Position numbers and translations under genes: made by a program. DNA of 64,000 nucleotides from Nocardia sp. NBC_00565 (GTDB lineage Bacteria; Actinomycetota; Actinomycetes; Mycobacteriales; Mycobacteriaceae): assembly GCF_036345915.1 (NCBI RefSeq), contig NZ_CP107785.1, forward strand, positions 9,424,001-9,488,000, given 5' to 3'. Numbering within the stretch: the stretch's first letter is position 1; every line of letters begins with the position of its first letter. The notes under the pieces are model-generated. The model searched no databases. It was not told the origin of the DNA and saw nothing but the letters and a program-made list of their open reading frames with translations. Shown here piece by piece: positions 46,654-57,100 of this stretch.

Positions 46654-49600
46654 TGACAGCTGATGATCCGCTCCGGACCCGCCGCGATGTGATGACACCC
46701 GTCACGGCTGATTTGAGTGTGTCCGGGTTCGAGGACGCCGAAGAGGTCGGGCACGGTGGTTTTGGTGCGGTGTATCGCTGCAGGCAGGTGGTGTTGGATC
46801 GCACGGTGGCGGTGAAGGTGCTGACCGCCGAGCTGGACGAGGACAACCAGGCGCGGTTCTTGCGCGAGCAGCGGGCGATGGGCCGGCTGACCGGGCATCC
46901 GAACATCGTGCCTGTGCTGCAGGTGGGTGTCACCGCGAGTGGGCGGCCGTATCTGGTGATGCCGTATTACCCGTTGGATTCGCTGGATGCGTGGATCCGC
47001 CGGCAGGGCCCGTTGCCGGTGGAGACCGTGTTGTGGATCGGGGTGAGGATCGCTGGTGCGCTCGAGAACGCGCACCAGTTCGGAATTGTGCATCGCGATG
47101 TGAAGCCGGGAAATATTCTGCTCACCGATTATGGCGAGCCGGCGTTGACCGATTTCGGTATCGCGCGTATCGCCGACGCATTCCAGACGAGTGCGGGCAC
47201 CCTGACCGGGTCCCCGGCATTCACCGCACCCGAGGCACTCGACGGCGATACCCCCACACCGGCCGCTGATGTCTACGGGCTGGGTGCGACCCTGTTCGCC
47301 GCGCTCACCGGGCATGCCGCGTTCGAACGCGGCAGCGGTGAGCAGGTGGTGGCTCAGTTCCTGCGGATCACCAGCCAGCCGGTGCCGGATCTGCGGGAAA
47401 GCGGCATTCCCGATGACGTGTCGGCCGTGGTGGAATCGGCGATGAGCCGGGACCCGCGGCAGCGGCCGTCGGCGGCCGCGGTGGGCGAGGCCATCGGGCA
47501 GGTACAGCTGCGCCACGGATACCCGGTCGGTGAGATGGCGCTGCACGTGACACCGGCCCGCGGGCTGCTGGACCACCTGTCACCGATGCGGGTATCGGCC
47601 CCGTCGCCGAGGGCGGGAGGTCGCGGCAACACCGGCGATCTGCCGCTCGAGCTGACCAGTTTCGTCGACCGCCGCACCGAGACGTCGGAGGTGAGGAATC
47701 TGTTGTCCACCTCCCGGTTGGTGACGTTGACCGGGATCGGTGGTGTCGGTAAGACCCGGCTGGCGCTGCGGGCGGCGGGGCATGCTCGGCGCGATTTCGC
47801 CGATGGGGTGTGGGTAATCGAGCTGGCCGACGTGCGCGACCCATTGCTGGTCGACGTCATCGCGGCCACCCTCGGACTGCGGGACGATTCGGCCCGACCG
47901 ATGCAGGAAGTGCTGGTCCAGTTCCTGCAGTCCCAGAAAACGTTGCTCGTTCTGGACAACTGCGAGCAGGTGGTAGAGCCAGTGGCGAACCTGGTGGAGA
48001 AATTGTTGGTGGCTTGTTCGAGTCTGCGGATTCTCGTCACCAGCCGCGAGCCGCTGGACATCGCCGGGGAAGTAATGGTGCGGGTGTTGCCACTGACCGT
48101 TCCGGACCCCGACGGTGAGCCGACACTGCGGGAACTGCCCAAGTACGACGCTGTGACTTTGTTCGCCGACCGCGCCGCAGCAGTGGTGCCGGGCTTCGAA
48201 CTCTCCGACAACAATAGAGCGCCTGTGGCGGGTATTTGTTCCCGGCTGGACGGGTTGCCGCTGGCGATCGAACTCGCGGCGGCGCGGATGCGCGCCATGT
48301 CACCCGATCAGATCCTGCAGCGGCTCACCGACCGGTACGCGCTGCTCACTCGCAGTAGTCGCACCGCGCCGGCGCGGCAACAGACGCTGCGGTGGTGTAT
48401 CGACTGGAGCTATGAGTTGTGCACGCCGGTCGAGCAGCGGATGTGGGCCCGGTTATCGGTGTTCGCCGGCGGCTTCGAGCTCGATGCCGCCGAGCAGGTA
48501 TGCGGTGCCGACCTGGCGCCGGAGAATCTGCTCGATGCACTGTCCTCCCTGGTGGACAAGTCGGTCGTGAACCGAGAGGAACCCGATGGCGTCGTGCGCT
48601 TCCGGATGCTCGAGATCATGCGCGACTACGGGCGGGAGAAGCTGCAAGAAACCGGCGAAGACCGGGATCTGCGTCGACGACACCGCGACTGGTACCAGCG
48701 ATTGGCCACGGATGCGGAGGCCGGGTGGATCAGCGACCGACAACTCGACTGGCTCGCTCGGCTCGAGCGCGAACAACCGAATCTGCGGGATGCGCTCGAG
48801 TTCTGCGTGTCCGACGGGACCACGGAGTCGGCCGAGGCCGGGCTACGCACCGCCGCCGCGTTGTTTGTGTTCTGGAACTTTCGGGGGCGGTTTGGTGAAG
48901 GCCGACGCTGGCTCGACCGTGTCCTCGCCCACCCCGCCGCGCACTCGATACCCGATCGCGTCAAAGCACTGCATTCCAGCACGATCATGGCGGCGGTACA
49001 GGGCGACCTGCAGTACGCGGCCGACCTCGTGGAGCAGGCACGCACCCTTGCCGAACAGGACTCCGCTCCCACAACCACAGCGCTGGCCGCGTCCGCCGAG
49101 GGCGCCCTGGCACTGTATCGAGGTGAACTCGATCGGGCGGTAACCGCGCTCGAGCCTGCCCTCGCGGTATTCGAATCGAACACGCGAGGACATCTGTATA
49201 TCTCCGCGTTGTCCATGCTCGGTTGGGCACACGCACTCGCGCGAGATACCAAGCGGGCGACCGAATATCACGAGCAGATACTTTCCATCACCGAAGCGTG
49301 CGGCGAATCGCTCTTTCGGTCGACCACGCTATGGAGCATCGGCATTACCGTATGGCAGCAAAACGAGGCGTCGCACCCACAAGAGTTGCTAATGGAATCG
49401 CTACGAGTCAACCGGCACGTGCGCAGTCCTATCGTCGCGGCACTCGACCTCGAGGGACTGGCCTGGACCGCCGCCGCCGACAATGGTAAGCGCGCGGCCA
49501 TTCTGATGGGTGCGGCGGAACATCTGTTGCGCTCCGCCTCAGGTGTCACGACTTTCTTCACCGAGCTATCCCACTACCACGACGAATCCGAGCGCACGGT

Positions 49601-49928
49601 GCGTCGCGCGCTCGGTGACCGCGGGTTCGATGCGGCCTTCCGGCGCGGCCAGGCCATGGGAATGGACGCTGCGGTGGCCTACGCCCTCGGGGAGGAACCG
49701 CCAACCGTCACGCCGCCCGCCGCAGGACTGAAATTGACCAAGCGTGAACGGCAGGTCGCCGATCTTGTCGCCCAAGGACTCACCAACAAGCAGATCGCCG
49801 CGAAACTGGTGCTCTCGCAACGCACCGCACAGCACCACGTCGAACACATCCTGAGCAAACTCGGATTCACCTCCCGCACCCAGATCGCCGCCTGGATCGT
49901 AAACGCGGCGCAGCACGAGAGTTCATGA
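46653..49928 (+). CDS. PknK-like protein kinase-STAND ATPase-LuxR regulator
   Basis: 1091 residues from the ATG at 46653 (stop-start overlap with the leader). An N-terminal Ser/Thr kinase domain spans about 20-290: GHGGFGAVYR loop, VAVKVL, HRDVKPGNILL and DFGIAR, all key residues present. A STAND-type ATPase follows, with P-loop GIGGVGKTRLALR at about 361-373 and LLVLDNCEQ as Walker B. Then a TPR-like helical region of ~350 residues. The C-terminus is a LuxR helix-turn-helix (about 1030-1085, LTKRERQVADLVAQGLTNKQ). The kinase plus MalT-like layout matches mycobacterial PknK, which phosphorylates VirS. Since VirS-like regulators and a MymA-like gene lie in this window, a similar pathway is plausible. 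Confidence 0.92.
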   Translation: MTADDPLRTRRDVMTPVTADLSVSGFEDAEEVGHGGFGAVYRCRQVVLDRTVAVKVLTAELDEDNQARFLREQRAMGRLTGHPNIVPVLQVGVTASGRPYLVMPYYPLDSLDAWIRRQGPLPVETVLWIGVRIAGALENAHQFGIVHRDVKPGNILLTDYGEPALTDFGIARIADAFQTSAGTLTGSPAFTAPEALDGDTPTPAADVYGLGATLFAALTGHAAFERGSGEQVVAQFLRITSQPVPDLRESGIPDDVSAVVESAMSRDPRQRPSAAAVGEAIGQVQLRHGYPVGEMALHVTPARGLLDHLSPMRVSAPSPRAGGRGNTGDLPLELTSFVDRRTETSEVRNLLSTSRLVTLTGIGGVGKTRLALRAAGHARRDFADGVWVIELADVRDPLLVDVIAATLGLRDDSARPMQEVLVQFLQSQKTLLVLDNCEQVVEPVANLVEKLLVACSSLRILVTSREPLDIAGEVMVRVLPLTVPDPDGEPTLRELPKYDAVTLFADRAAAVVPGFELSDNNRAPVAGICSRLDGLPLAIELAAARMRAMSPDQILQRLTDRYALLTRSSRTAPARQQTLRWCIDWSYELCTPVEQRMWARLSVFAGGFELDAAEQVCGADLAPENLLDALSSLVDKSVVNREEPDGVVRFRMLEIMRDYGREKLQETGEDRDLRRRHRDWYQRLATDAEAGWISDRQLDWLARLEREQPNLRDALEFCVSDGTTESAEAGLRTAAALFVFWNFRGRFGEGRRWLDRVLAHPAAHSIPDRVKALHSSTIMAAVQGDLQYAADLVEQARTLAEQDSAPTTTALAASAEGALALYRGELDRAVTALEPALAVFESNTRGHLYISALSMLGWAHALARDTKRATEYHEQILSITEACGESLFRSTTLWSIGITVWQQNEASHPQELLMESLRVNRHVRSPIVAALDLEGLAWTAAADNGKRAAILMGAAEHLLRSASGVTTFFTELSHYHDESERTVRRALGDRGFDAAFRRGQAMGMDAAVAYALGEEPPTVTPPAAGLKLTKRERQVADLVAQGLTNKQIAAKLVLSQRTAQHHVEHILSKLGFTSRTQIAAWIVNAAQHESS

Positions 49929-50161
49929 CCGCACGGTTTCCGCGCGCGGAGCTCTTGTGGCGGTTGGAATCCGAGAGTAGGGCGCGCGTGCTTCCTGATC
50001 TCGAACCCGAAGGCTGGACATCAACGACACGTGGGTGGACCCACCCAGACGACCGCGGGCCGGAGCCGGGCAGACAAGTGAGTACAAGAAAAGAGGAAGC
50101 CCTCGAACACTCGGCTGGCTCAGGTGTGTGTCGTTGCCGGCGCTATTTGAGCTGTTCGAAG

Positions 50162-53100
50162 TCAGATGGGATGGGTGGCGGCGGCTTTCCTGTCGTGGAG
50201 ATTTAGGTCGGCCCAGGACAGGCTGTCGTGGTATGCGGGGTTGTCGGGGTATTCGGTAACTAGTTGCTGGTAGACCTGTACGGCACAGGTGGTGACGGCG
50301 ACAGCTTCGTCTCCGGCGGGTAGGTAGGCGCCGATGTAGACGAGGTTGGAGGCGACGTCTGCGCGAATTTTCGGACTTGCGGAGGTGCGGTCGAATGTCG
50401 TTGGTAGTTGGGCGGCTTCGGTGCCCAACCCTGCTGCGTCTTGGGGGTGGCCAGCGGAGTTGTGGCGTGCGGTCAGATTGTGCAGCGCCCACGACAAGCT
50501 GCCCGTGTAGTCCGCGTTGTCGGGAAAGGTGGCGATCAGTTGCCGATAGATCTGGACTCCTGCGGTGGTGACGGTGACCGCTTCGTTTCCCGCTGGGAGG
50601 TAGGCGCCGATATACACGAGGTTGGAGGCGACGTCGGCGCGGATCTTCGGTGTTGCGGCCGTCGTGTCGAATCGTGGTGGGAGTTGGGCGGCTTCGGTGC
50701 CCAGGCCGTCGGCGTCGTGCGGGTGTCCGGCGCTGTTGTGGCGGGCGGTGAGGTTGTGCAGCGCCCACGACAGGCTGCCTAGATAGGTCGGGTCGTTGGG
50801 GGCGAGGGTGTTCAGATGGCGGTAGACCTGTACTCCGGCGGTCGTGACGGCGGTGGCTTCCTCACCGGTGGGGAGGTAGGCGCCGATATACACGAGGTTG
50901 GAGGCGACGTCGGCGCGGATCTTCGGTGTTGCGGCTGTCGTGTTGAATCGTGGTGGGAGTTGGGCGGCTTCGGTGCCGAGCCCGTCGGCGTTGTGAGGAT
51001 GGCCAGCGCCGTTGTGGCGGGCGGTGAGGTTGTGCAGCGCCCATGACAGGCTGCCGAGGTAGTCGGCGTTCTGTGGGTGAGACGCATTCAAGTCCCGATA
51101 CACCTGTGTGCCAGCGGAAGTGACCGTGACGGCTTCGTCTCCGGTGGGCAGGTAGGCGCCGATGTAGACGAGGTTGGAGGCGACGTCGGCGCGGACGCCT
51201 GCTGTTGCGGCGGTGATGTCGAATTGTGTTGGTAGTTGGGCGGCTTCGGTGCCGATTCCGTCGGCGTTGTGTGGGTGTCCGGCGCTGTTGTGGCGGGCGG
51301 TGAGGTTGTGCAGCGCCCATGACAGGCTGCCGAGGTAGCTGGCGTCGTGGGGGTATGTGGTGGTGAGGTCGCGAAGGATTTGCGTTCCGGCGGCGGTCGC
51401 TGCGACGGCTTCGTCTCCGGCGGGTAGGTAGGCGCCGATATAGACGAGGTTGCCGGCGATATCGGCCTGGTCGGCGGGTGGGGCGGCGAGTCCGTTGATC
51501 TCGGTGGCTGTGTGGACCGCGTCGTAGCCGCTGCCTGCGGATTCGTTTTGGTGCCCGGATGCCTGTAGGTCTCGTGCGCGCTCGTTGAGGGTGCGTATGC
51601 GGGCGCGAATCGCCTTGACTGACAAGGGCTCCAGCCGCACGGATCGGGTGAACGGGGTGGCGAACGCGTCGGGTTGGTGGTTGTCGGTGATGGTGGCCGC
51701 GGTGGTGCGCCAGGTGCGGAAGTTGGTGCCGTACAGGTCGGCGATGTCGTCGGCGGGGATCCGGAATTCCTGGCCCCAGTGCGGGATCGCGCCGAAGTCT
51801 TGGGCGGTGCGGTGCACGTCGTCCCAGAATCGGGCGTAGATGTCGTCTTGGCGGGCGCGGCCGGTCGCGATCTCCACCGACACGCTCAGCTCGTACTGTT
51901 GCATGGCGATCAACGCCGAGGAGCGGGGTGTGAAGCGGATCCCCATGTAGCCGAATACCGGTCGCCCCGTAGCGAGTTGGGCGCGGGCGAGGTCGAGGAT
52001 GGCGTCGATGAACGACTGGTAGCTCAGGCGGGCGTCGAAGAAGAACTCCGCGGAGTTGCCGCTCTGGGCGCCGTCGAGGGCGTAGTTATGGGTGTCGAGC
52101 ATGTCGCAGGCGTGCCCGACACGCACGACGGGGCTGAAGCTGTTGGCCAGCAGTTGGGAGACCGCGGCGATGACTTTCGGGCGGCCCTGCGGACCGAGTA
52201 CCGGGTTGGTGGCCAGCCGGTAGAGGACCAGAACGATCGCTTCGCCACTGGTGGTGCTGGATTCGAGGATGCGTTGCACTTGCGGCAGGAAGTTGTCGAC
52301 CAGTTCTTCGGCGTTGTCGCAGCCGATCGCGTGACCGAGCGCGATCGCCAGATCGGAGTATTCGCCTTTGATTTCGTCCCACAGGACCTGCCGGATCGCG
52401 GTGGGTGTTCGCGGATGCTCGATGACGGCTTTGGCGACACCGCTCGGTGGTGGCGGGGTCAGGTTGGCTTGTCCTGTTCCGATGGGGACCGCCCAGCGGC
52501 GGGTGATCCAGCATTGGTCCGGGCGAGACAGGTTCACCCCGATATTGAGGTGCCGCAACGGTGTCGGTGCGCTGCCGTGGAGGCGTTCGGCGATGCGATG
52601 CAACCCGAGGTGATCGATCCACGCTTGGCGGGAGGCGAGTTCAGGAAAAATGTCGCCGACGGTCCAGGTCGGGGTGAGCGCGAGTCCCGGGTTGTCGAGG
52701 ATGAACTGTTCGGCGCGGCGCGTGAGTTCCTCGAAGGCGTGCACAAAGTATCCGCCCGCGAGATCGGTGAACGCTGCATCGAACAGGCCAGTCGGGGCTC
52801 CTGGCCGTACGTCGCTGTTTTGCAGGGTTGCGCGGATTGCGGGCCATTGGTGTTCGAGGTTGATCTCGAACAGCGCGTAATCGGGTACGACTTCCAGGAT
52901 GACCGCGTAGACGACACCGAGTCGCCCGACACTGACACGGGCGGTGTCGAATACGGCGTCATCGGCGATGATACGAGTGTCGGGGCACCAACCGGGGAGG
53001 TGCTCGCGGACCCGCTCGCCGGGAAAGTCGGTCACCGACGGGGTGATCCACCATTCCTGCCCGCCGCCGCCCACCAGCAGGATCGCCCGGATCCACTCGG

Positions 53101-53629
53101 TCAACGGTGCGGTCTCGAAGTCGCCGCCGTGAGTCGCGGTCGACAGCGCCCCTAGCAACGTCTGACCGCCCCCGGCGCCCATCGTGGGCAGCGCCAACCC
53201 ACATCGTTTGAGATCGGTGAGCAGTTGCTTGATTTGGATACCGGCTTCGACGAACACGAAATGGCGGCCGACAAGCTCTTCCGAGGGGCGCGTGCAGATC
53301 CGCGACAACACCAGTTCGTCCGCACCGGCCAGCAACCGCTGCGGGGTCAGTTGGCCGCGGGGACGCGGAAACGGTTGCGACAGATGCTGTTGCAGGAAAA
53401 CGGTGGCCAGCAGATCCTCGGCCACATGGTTGGGCGACAGCGAGTACAGGGACCCGGCCGCACGCAGACTTCGCCCCTCAGCTTCGGCCGCCAGCACCGC
53501 CGCGACCAGAGATGCCCGGCTACGTGGGGAGTACAACTTGGCCTGGAACGGATGCAGCTCCAGCAGATCAGTGATCGGTACCGGGTTTTCGGTTACTTCG
53601 TCATCGGAGAGAGGACCCTGGCACGGCAT
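50162..53629 (-). CDS. FAD-binding oxidase fused to 92-residue TPR-like repeats
   Basis: 1155 residues. Residues ~25-240 form a VAO-type FAD-binding domain, with GAGGGQTLLGALSTATHGGD at about 155-175 as the flavin loop, like L-gulonolactone and aldonolactone oxidases. Substrate-domain sequence follows to about 650. From residue 725 four complete and one partial 92-residue repeats run to the end, each opening SNLVYIGAYLPAGDEA and containing YLGSLSWALHNLTARHNSAG. The repeat core resembles TPR pairs. I do not know this fusion as a characterised protein. It is convergent with the kinase gene and divergent from the TIR gene, so it may be linked to the conflict cluster. Confidence 0.85.
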   Translation of the reverse strand: MPCQGPLSDDEVTENPVPITDLLELHPFQAKLYSPRSRASLVAAVLAAEAEGRSLRAAGSLYSLSPNHVAEDLLATVFLQQHLSQPFPRPRGQLTPQRLLAGADELVLSRICTRPSEELVGRHFVFVEAGIQIKQLLTDLKRCGLALPTMGAGGGQTLLGALSTATHGGDFETAPLTEWIRAILLVGGGGQEWWITPSVTDFPGERVREHLPGWCPDTRIIADDAVFDTARVSVGRLGVVYAVILEVVPDYALFEINLEHQWPAIRATLQNSDVRPGAPTGLFDAAFTDLAGGYFVHAFEELTRRAEQFILDNPGLALTPTWTVGDIFPELASRQAWIDHLGLHRIAERLHGSAPTPLRHLNIGVNLSRPDQCWITRRWAVPIGTGQANLTPPPPSGVAKAVIEHPRTPTAIRQVLWDEIKGEYSDLAIALGHAIGCDNAEELVDNFLPQVQRILESSTTSGEAIVLVLYRLATNPVLGPQGRPKVIAAVSQLLANSFSPVVRVGHACDMLDTHNYALDGAQSGNSAEFFFDARLSYQSFIDAILDLARAQLATGRPVFGYMGIRFTPRSSALIAMQQYELSVSVEIATGRARQDDIYARFWDDVHRTAQDFGAIPHWGQEFRIPADDIADLYGTNFRTWRTTAATITDNHQPDAFATPFTRSVRLEPLSVKAIRARIRTLNERARDLQASGHQNESAGSGYDAVHTATEINGLAAPPADQADIAGNLVYIGAYLPAGDEAVAATAAGTQILRDLTTTYPHDASYLGSLSWALHNLTARHNSAGHPHNADGIGTEAAQLPTQFDITAATAGVRADVASNLVYIGAYLPTGDEAVTVTSAGTQVYRDLNASHPQNADYLGSLSWALHNLTARHNGAGHPHNADGLGTEAAQLPPRFNTTAATPKIRADVASNLVYIGAYLPTGEEATAVTTAGVQVYRHLNTLAPNDPTYLGSLSWALHNLTARHNSAGHPHDADGLGTEAAQLPPRFDTTAATPKIRADVASNLVYIGAYLPAGNEAVTVTTAGVQIYRQLIATFPDNADYTGSLSWALHNLTARHNSAGHPQDAAGLGTEAAQLPTTFDRTSASPKIRADVASNLVYIGAYLPAGDEAVAVTTCAVQVYQQLVTEYPDNPAYHDSLSWADLNLHDRKAAATHPI
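50165..51457 (-). repeat. Tandem 276-bp repeats inside the FAD oxidase gene
   Basis: Units begin on the minus strand at about 51457, 51181, 50905, 50629 and 50353; the last is partial. The units stay similar at DNA level, so the array expanded recently or is kept even by recombination. Confidence 0.85.
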
Positions 53630-53818
53630 GACCGCACCTCCGTTCGTTCATCCCGACCCCGGCGTGCAAGCCGGATCATGCGAGCGCACAACAGGCTTCG
53701 CCGACCGCGACGAATCACAGTATGGATCCACCGGCCACCCCGACGTCAGCGGTATGCAGAAAGTGAACACCTACCGGCTCCGCTGGGCTGGCAGACGAGT
53801 GGGCCGTCACCGGGCGCG

Positions 53819-54103
53819 ATGACCGTCCATCGGTCTGTTGTCGAAGAGTTGCAGAGTCGAACGTGCGCTCAGATCCGTTGCCGCTCAGGAATCCTCGTCG
53901 CAGAGATAACGGCAGAGGAACTGGACGCCGCGAATGTAGCCGTGCGCGCCGCGATGGATGCGGTCTATGACGCAGAGAGCGTGCTGATCGCCGAGGCCAG
54001 GCGGGCGATGCGTTTGGATGGACTGCTCGGGATGGTTCACCTCGTATCTCACTGCGCGCACGGCACTTCAGGTCTCATCTGGACCGCGCTTAGCGGAGAA
54101 TAG
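53819..54103 (+). CDS. Small hypothetical protein upstream of the TIR-STAND gene
   Basis: 94 codons from an ATG at 53819 with only weak purine-rich sequence upstream. The sequence is helical and acidic in the middle (AEITAEELDAANVAVRAAMD, AVYDAESVLIAEARRAM). It ends 37 bases before the TIR-STAND start. No known domain is seen. Codon use looks coding, so it may be a small partner of the next gene, but the evidence is thin. Confidence 0.4.
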   Translation: MTVHRSVVEELQSRTCAQIRCRSGILVAEITAEELDAANVAVRAAMDAVYDAESVLIAEARRAMRLDGLLGMVHLVSHCAHGTSGLIWTALSGE

Positions 54104-54140
54104 GGCCCGACACATTCTGGGTCGACCGGCGGTGGTGGGG

Positions 54141-57100
54141 ATGTACCGGGTATTCATGAGCTACTCCAGTCGAGATAGAGGCTGGGCAGTCGCCGTGCGT
54201 CAGTGGCTGATCGAGCACGACCCAGGGCTGGAGGGCGAGATATTCCTGGATGTGGATCCACAGACGGGAATCGCGCCAGGTGTTCGGTGGAAGGCCGAGC
54301 TTGCTCGGGCTGTCGACCGCTGTGAGGCCGTCATCTGCCTGATCTCGCCGCACTGGGAGAAGTCGCATGAGTGTGCGACAGAGTTCCGGCTCGCAGAAGC
54401 TTTGAACAAGCGCATCTTCTGCGCTCGATTGGATCCACAGGCCGGTGGGACAATCGCACGGGAGTGGCAGTTCTGTGACCTGTACGCCGACGACGGTCGG
54501 CTTGACGAGGACGGGTTGCGGCGGCTGTCGAGAGGTTTGCGGGAAGCTGGCATCAGTGCCGAGTACTTTCCGTGGCCGCCTCCTGATGACCCGGAGCGAG
54601 CGCCGTACCGCGGTTGGGAGCCGATGCAGGAGTCCGACGCCGCCGTCTTCTTCGGCCGGGACACCCCGATCCTGCGAGCGATGGATGTGCTGCGCGGCAT
54701 ACGACACTCCGGCACCGAGAATCTGTTCGTTGTGCTCGGTCCGTCCGGAGCGGGCAAATCGTCCTTTATGCGCGCCGGACTCATTCCCCGGTTGCGCCGC
54801 GACAGCGCGAGTTTCCTGGTCAGCGGTGTCATGCGACCCGAACGCGCAGCGCTCACCGGGGACCACGGCTTGGCCGCATCGATCCACGAGCTGCGCACTC
54901 GGCTCGGACTGAGCCTGCCTGTACTCGGCGATATCAAAGCCGCGTGCGTCGGCGCCGCGGCGAGCACGATCCTGATATGGCTACAGGAAGCCCAGAACGT
55001 CGCTGCGGGAACCGATCCCACCAGCGCCCCGACACTGGTGCTGCCCATCGATCAGTCCGAGGAGCTGTTCGCACCCGATGCCGGACCGGAAGCCGCCATC
55101 CTGTTGACGCTGCTGTCGGCACTCGCGGCTCCGGGTGACAGCGCCGAACGCCTCGCCCTGATCGTGCTGGTGACTATCCGCGCCGACCGCTACGAGTCTC
55201 TGCAGACAGCACCCGAAATCAGCGGACTCCGGGCTCGCGAGTTCGGCGATCTGAAGCCGATGCCCGCGACTCAGTTCAAGGAAGTCATCACCGGTCCAGC
55301 GGCCCGCGCGAGCGCGGCAGGTCACCGGGTTCGGTTCTCGGCCGATCTCGTCGAAGCACTGCTGGCGGACGCGGCTGGCGGTGCCGACACTCTCCCGCTG
55401 CTCGCGTTGACACTTTCTCGTCTGCACCTCGACTACGGCGCGGCGGGCGATCTCAGTCTCGCCAACTACCAGGCGATGGGGGGTATTCGCCACGTCGTCC
55501 AAGGGGAGATCGATGCGCTGCTGTCCGCGGACCCGGCGACCCGGGATATCGAACTCGCCACGTTGCGTGGCGCATTCGTTCCGTGGCTCGCGACCATCGA
55601 TCCGCACACCGACCAACCGTTGCGGCGGGTGGCGCGCTGGGCGGAATTGCCGTCCGCATCCCACGCCCTGCTCGATGCGTTCGTCGCTCGGCGGTTGCTC
55701 GTCAAAGATGAACGCGGCGGCGAGGTCGTTGTCGAGGTGGCAACGGAAAGTTTATTGCGCCAATGGAATTCGCTGTCCGAATGGTTGCGCGAGCAAGCTG
55801 ATGACCTCAAAGAGGCCGACGGTATCGAGCGGGCGGCGCTGGCATGGGAACAGCACCTCCGCGACGACGCATGGCTCTTCGAGGGACTGCGGCTGGCCTC
55901 GGCGCAACGATTGGCCGAGAGCCCCGAATTGGGGGACCGCTTGCGCCGCACCGCCGATTTTCTGAGTGCATCCCGCACCAGGGAGCAAGCCGAAGCTCTA
56001 GCCGAGGAACAACGCGGACAAGTCGAACTTCGGACGGCGCAAGCGCATGCCGAGACACTGCGCAAACGCGCCCGTACCCTGCGAGCCGTTCTGGTTGTCA
56101 CCGTGATCGTGGCGGTGGTCGCGGCCTTCGGTCTGGTCCGAACCGTGCTCAGTCAACGCGAAGTCACCGCTCGCTTCCGCGAGGCGACCTCGGCCAGGCT
56201 CGCCGCGGAAGTCCAGTCGTTGTTCTCGGGGGCAGCCAATCGAGACGACATCCGGTCGATCATGCAGACGCTCGCGGCCCAGCGGCTATCGGCAACGGCC
56301 GATGTCGGACTGCAATTGACTGCCCTCAGTAACCTGTCGACCACGTATCGGATCATCGACACCGGTCGCAGCGTGATACGAGCCGCCCCCAGCCCCGACG
56401 GTCATCGGGCGCTGGTTATCCAGCAGGACGCGCGGCCCGAACAAACGAAAACCTATGTCGAGCTATGGGATATCGACGCCGCACGGCGGCTGTACTCGAT
56501 CGACACCGGGCCGGATCAACTGGCGGATATCGCATTCAGCCCGGACGGGCGCAGATTTGTCACCGCGGGTGCGGACGACAAGGATGGACATATCCAATCG
56601 TGGGATACCGAGACGGGGCGGCCGATAGATGAGCCGCTGACGGTGTTCCGCTCGGCGTATCGGATCGCGCTCAGCGCGAACGGCGCTCATGTGGTCGCGG
56701 CTGGATTTGTCGGAGCGGATTCGATAGATGCGGTAGAGGCTGTGTTCCAAATATGGGATTTGGCGTCACGACGGCCGGTTGGTGAGGTCAGGTCGCTCGG
56801 TAATCAGATAGTTCGGAATATCACGATCAGCCCGGACGGCCAGATGGTCATCACCGGCGGCATGACAGCCCAATCGGCAGCAAACCGCGGCCGAATCCAG
56901 TTGTGGGACGCCACTGGCGGACAGCCGATCGGTGACGTCATCGAGACGCAGGGGCCCGTCGAAAGCGTCGCGTTCAGCCCGGACAGTGCTCGCTTCGTCA
57001 CCGGCACCGGCGGATTGGCCAAATCCGCGGTCTTCGCCGCGATTCTCCCGGAAGGTATCCCGGCTATGCAGCAATGGGATGCGCACACCCGGCTCCCGAT

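Noticed and set aside
50165..51457. CRISPR-like regular repeats
   Set aside because: Units are 276 bp, contiguous and in frame with a protein; there are no short repeats with unique spacers.
51674..53155. 493-codon plus-strand frame across the FAD oxidase
   Set aside because: Shadow frame; the minus strand carries recognisable FAD-domain motifs.
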